DNA of 5,990 nt. It comes from Ruminococcaceae bacterium UBA6392. Lineage in GTDB: Bacteria; Bacillota; Clostridia; Oscillospirales; Acutalibacteraceae. Positions 5,810-5,990 of the stretch are shown here, one piece after another. Numbering within the stretch: position 1 is the first letter of the stretch; each line of letters starts with the position of its first letter. The notes under the pieces were generated by a model. It did no database searches and was not told the origin of the DNA. It worked only from the letters and a program-made list of their open reading frames with translations. Made by a program: the position numbers and the translations under genes. The stretch is taken from contig DJQG01000074.1 in assembly GCA_002438685.1 (NCBI GenBank), positions 1 through 5,990 of the forward strand, given 5' to 3'.

Positions 5810-5990
5810 CCGTTTGCATCGAGCCATGCGTTTGCCGTGCGTGCGACGCCGTTCAATGCGTGCTCGCCGAACGGATCGTCTATGCCCGCAGCGGCGCAGA
5901 GCTCCTTGAAGCTCTTCTTTCCGCCGAAGGACACAAAACGCAGATACCTCTGCCACGCGTCTTTATAGTCTTTCTGGCTCAGCGACCAGA
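5806..5990 (-). CDS. M3 family oligoendopeptidase, C-terminal end (partial)
   Basis: Only the last 60 residues and the TGA stop are in the window; the gene enters from the right edge. The sequence includes DAWQRYLRFVSFGGKKSF (10-27 of the visible part), then a short helix, DDPFGEH (37-43), and it ends in ANAWLDANG. In M3-family (PepF-like) zinc oligoendopeptidases of Clostridia, the C-terminus has the same pattern: a Trp/Tyr-rich helix, a Gly-Gly/Ser-Lys-Ser-Phe turn, a Ser/Asp-Pro-Phe turn and a final helix ending in WLD. The catalytic HEXXH motif lies upstream, outside the window, so activity cannot be judged. Such enzymes cut short peptides in the cytoplasm. The visible DNA is GC-rich (about 65% over 5821-5880 by hand count), unlike the AT-rich gene that follows it on the same strand. 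No clear terminator follows. Confidence 0.75.
   Translation of the reverse strand, partial: WSLSQKDYKDAWQRYLRFVSFGGKKSFKELCAAAGIDDPFGEHALNGVARTANAWLDANG

Noticed and set aside
5750..5956. Minus-strand open frame of 68 codons near the right edge
   Set aside because: It is very Arg-rich and in a different frame from the M3 peptidase C-terminus, which shows family motifs and runs to the window edge.

Overview
The window looks like chromosome of a mid-GC, low-GC-phylum Firmicute, most likely a gut-type member of the Clostridia. The evidence is the clostridial style of the flavin reductase, TruB and M3 peptidase sequences, consensus sigma-A type promoters, GGAG-type ribosome binding sites and a teichoic-acid-type glycerophosphotransferase. 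I cannot place it below that level from sequence alone.

Layout. At the left edge, on the minus strand, lies a complete 5S rRNA gene (117 to 1) with its own near-consensus promoter and an A/T-tract upstream element. Behind it on the same strand is a small FMN-binding flavin reductase-like gene (722 to 219). A 217-bp divergent region (723-939) separates this from a plus-strand gene for an uncharacterised TIM-barrel-like protein (940-1623). That gene has a strong promoter, a leader of about 145 nt with potential secondary structure, and a clear intrinsic terminator.

Convergent to it is a three-gene minus-strand operon, read from right to left. It starts with an 880-residue two-enzyme protein (5739 to 3097; family 2 glycosyltransferase plus TagF/TagB-like CDP-glycerol glycerophosphotransferase). 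Next come truB (3082 to 2189) and a 137-residue helical protein of unknown function (2149 to 1736), closed by a terminator at 1697-1725. A good promoter (5809 to 5781) lies just upstream of the first gene and overlaps the stop codon of the preceding gene. That preceding gene runs off the right edge and is represented by the last 60 residues of an M3-family oligoendopeptidase.

How the genes may relate. The large glycosyltransferase probably builds or decorates a phosphoglycerol-containing cell-surface polymer; TruB makes pseudouridine 55 in tRNA. Nothing suggests a direct functional link, so the operon is probably shared transcription only. The most noteworthy feature is compositional: the 5' half of the glycosyltransferase gene (about 4300-5740) is clearly AT-richer than its 3' half and its neighbours, and the step falls near the linker between the two catalytic halves. 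I found no mobile element, CRISPR array, toxin-antitoxin pair or recognisable defence system, and I do not think the window holds a dramatic new system. The unexplained items are the TIM-barrel gene with its leader, and the small helical protein.
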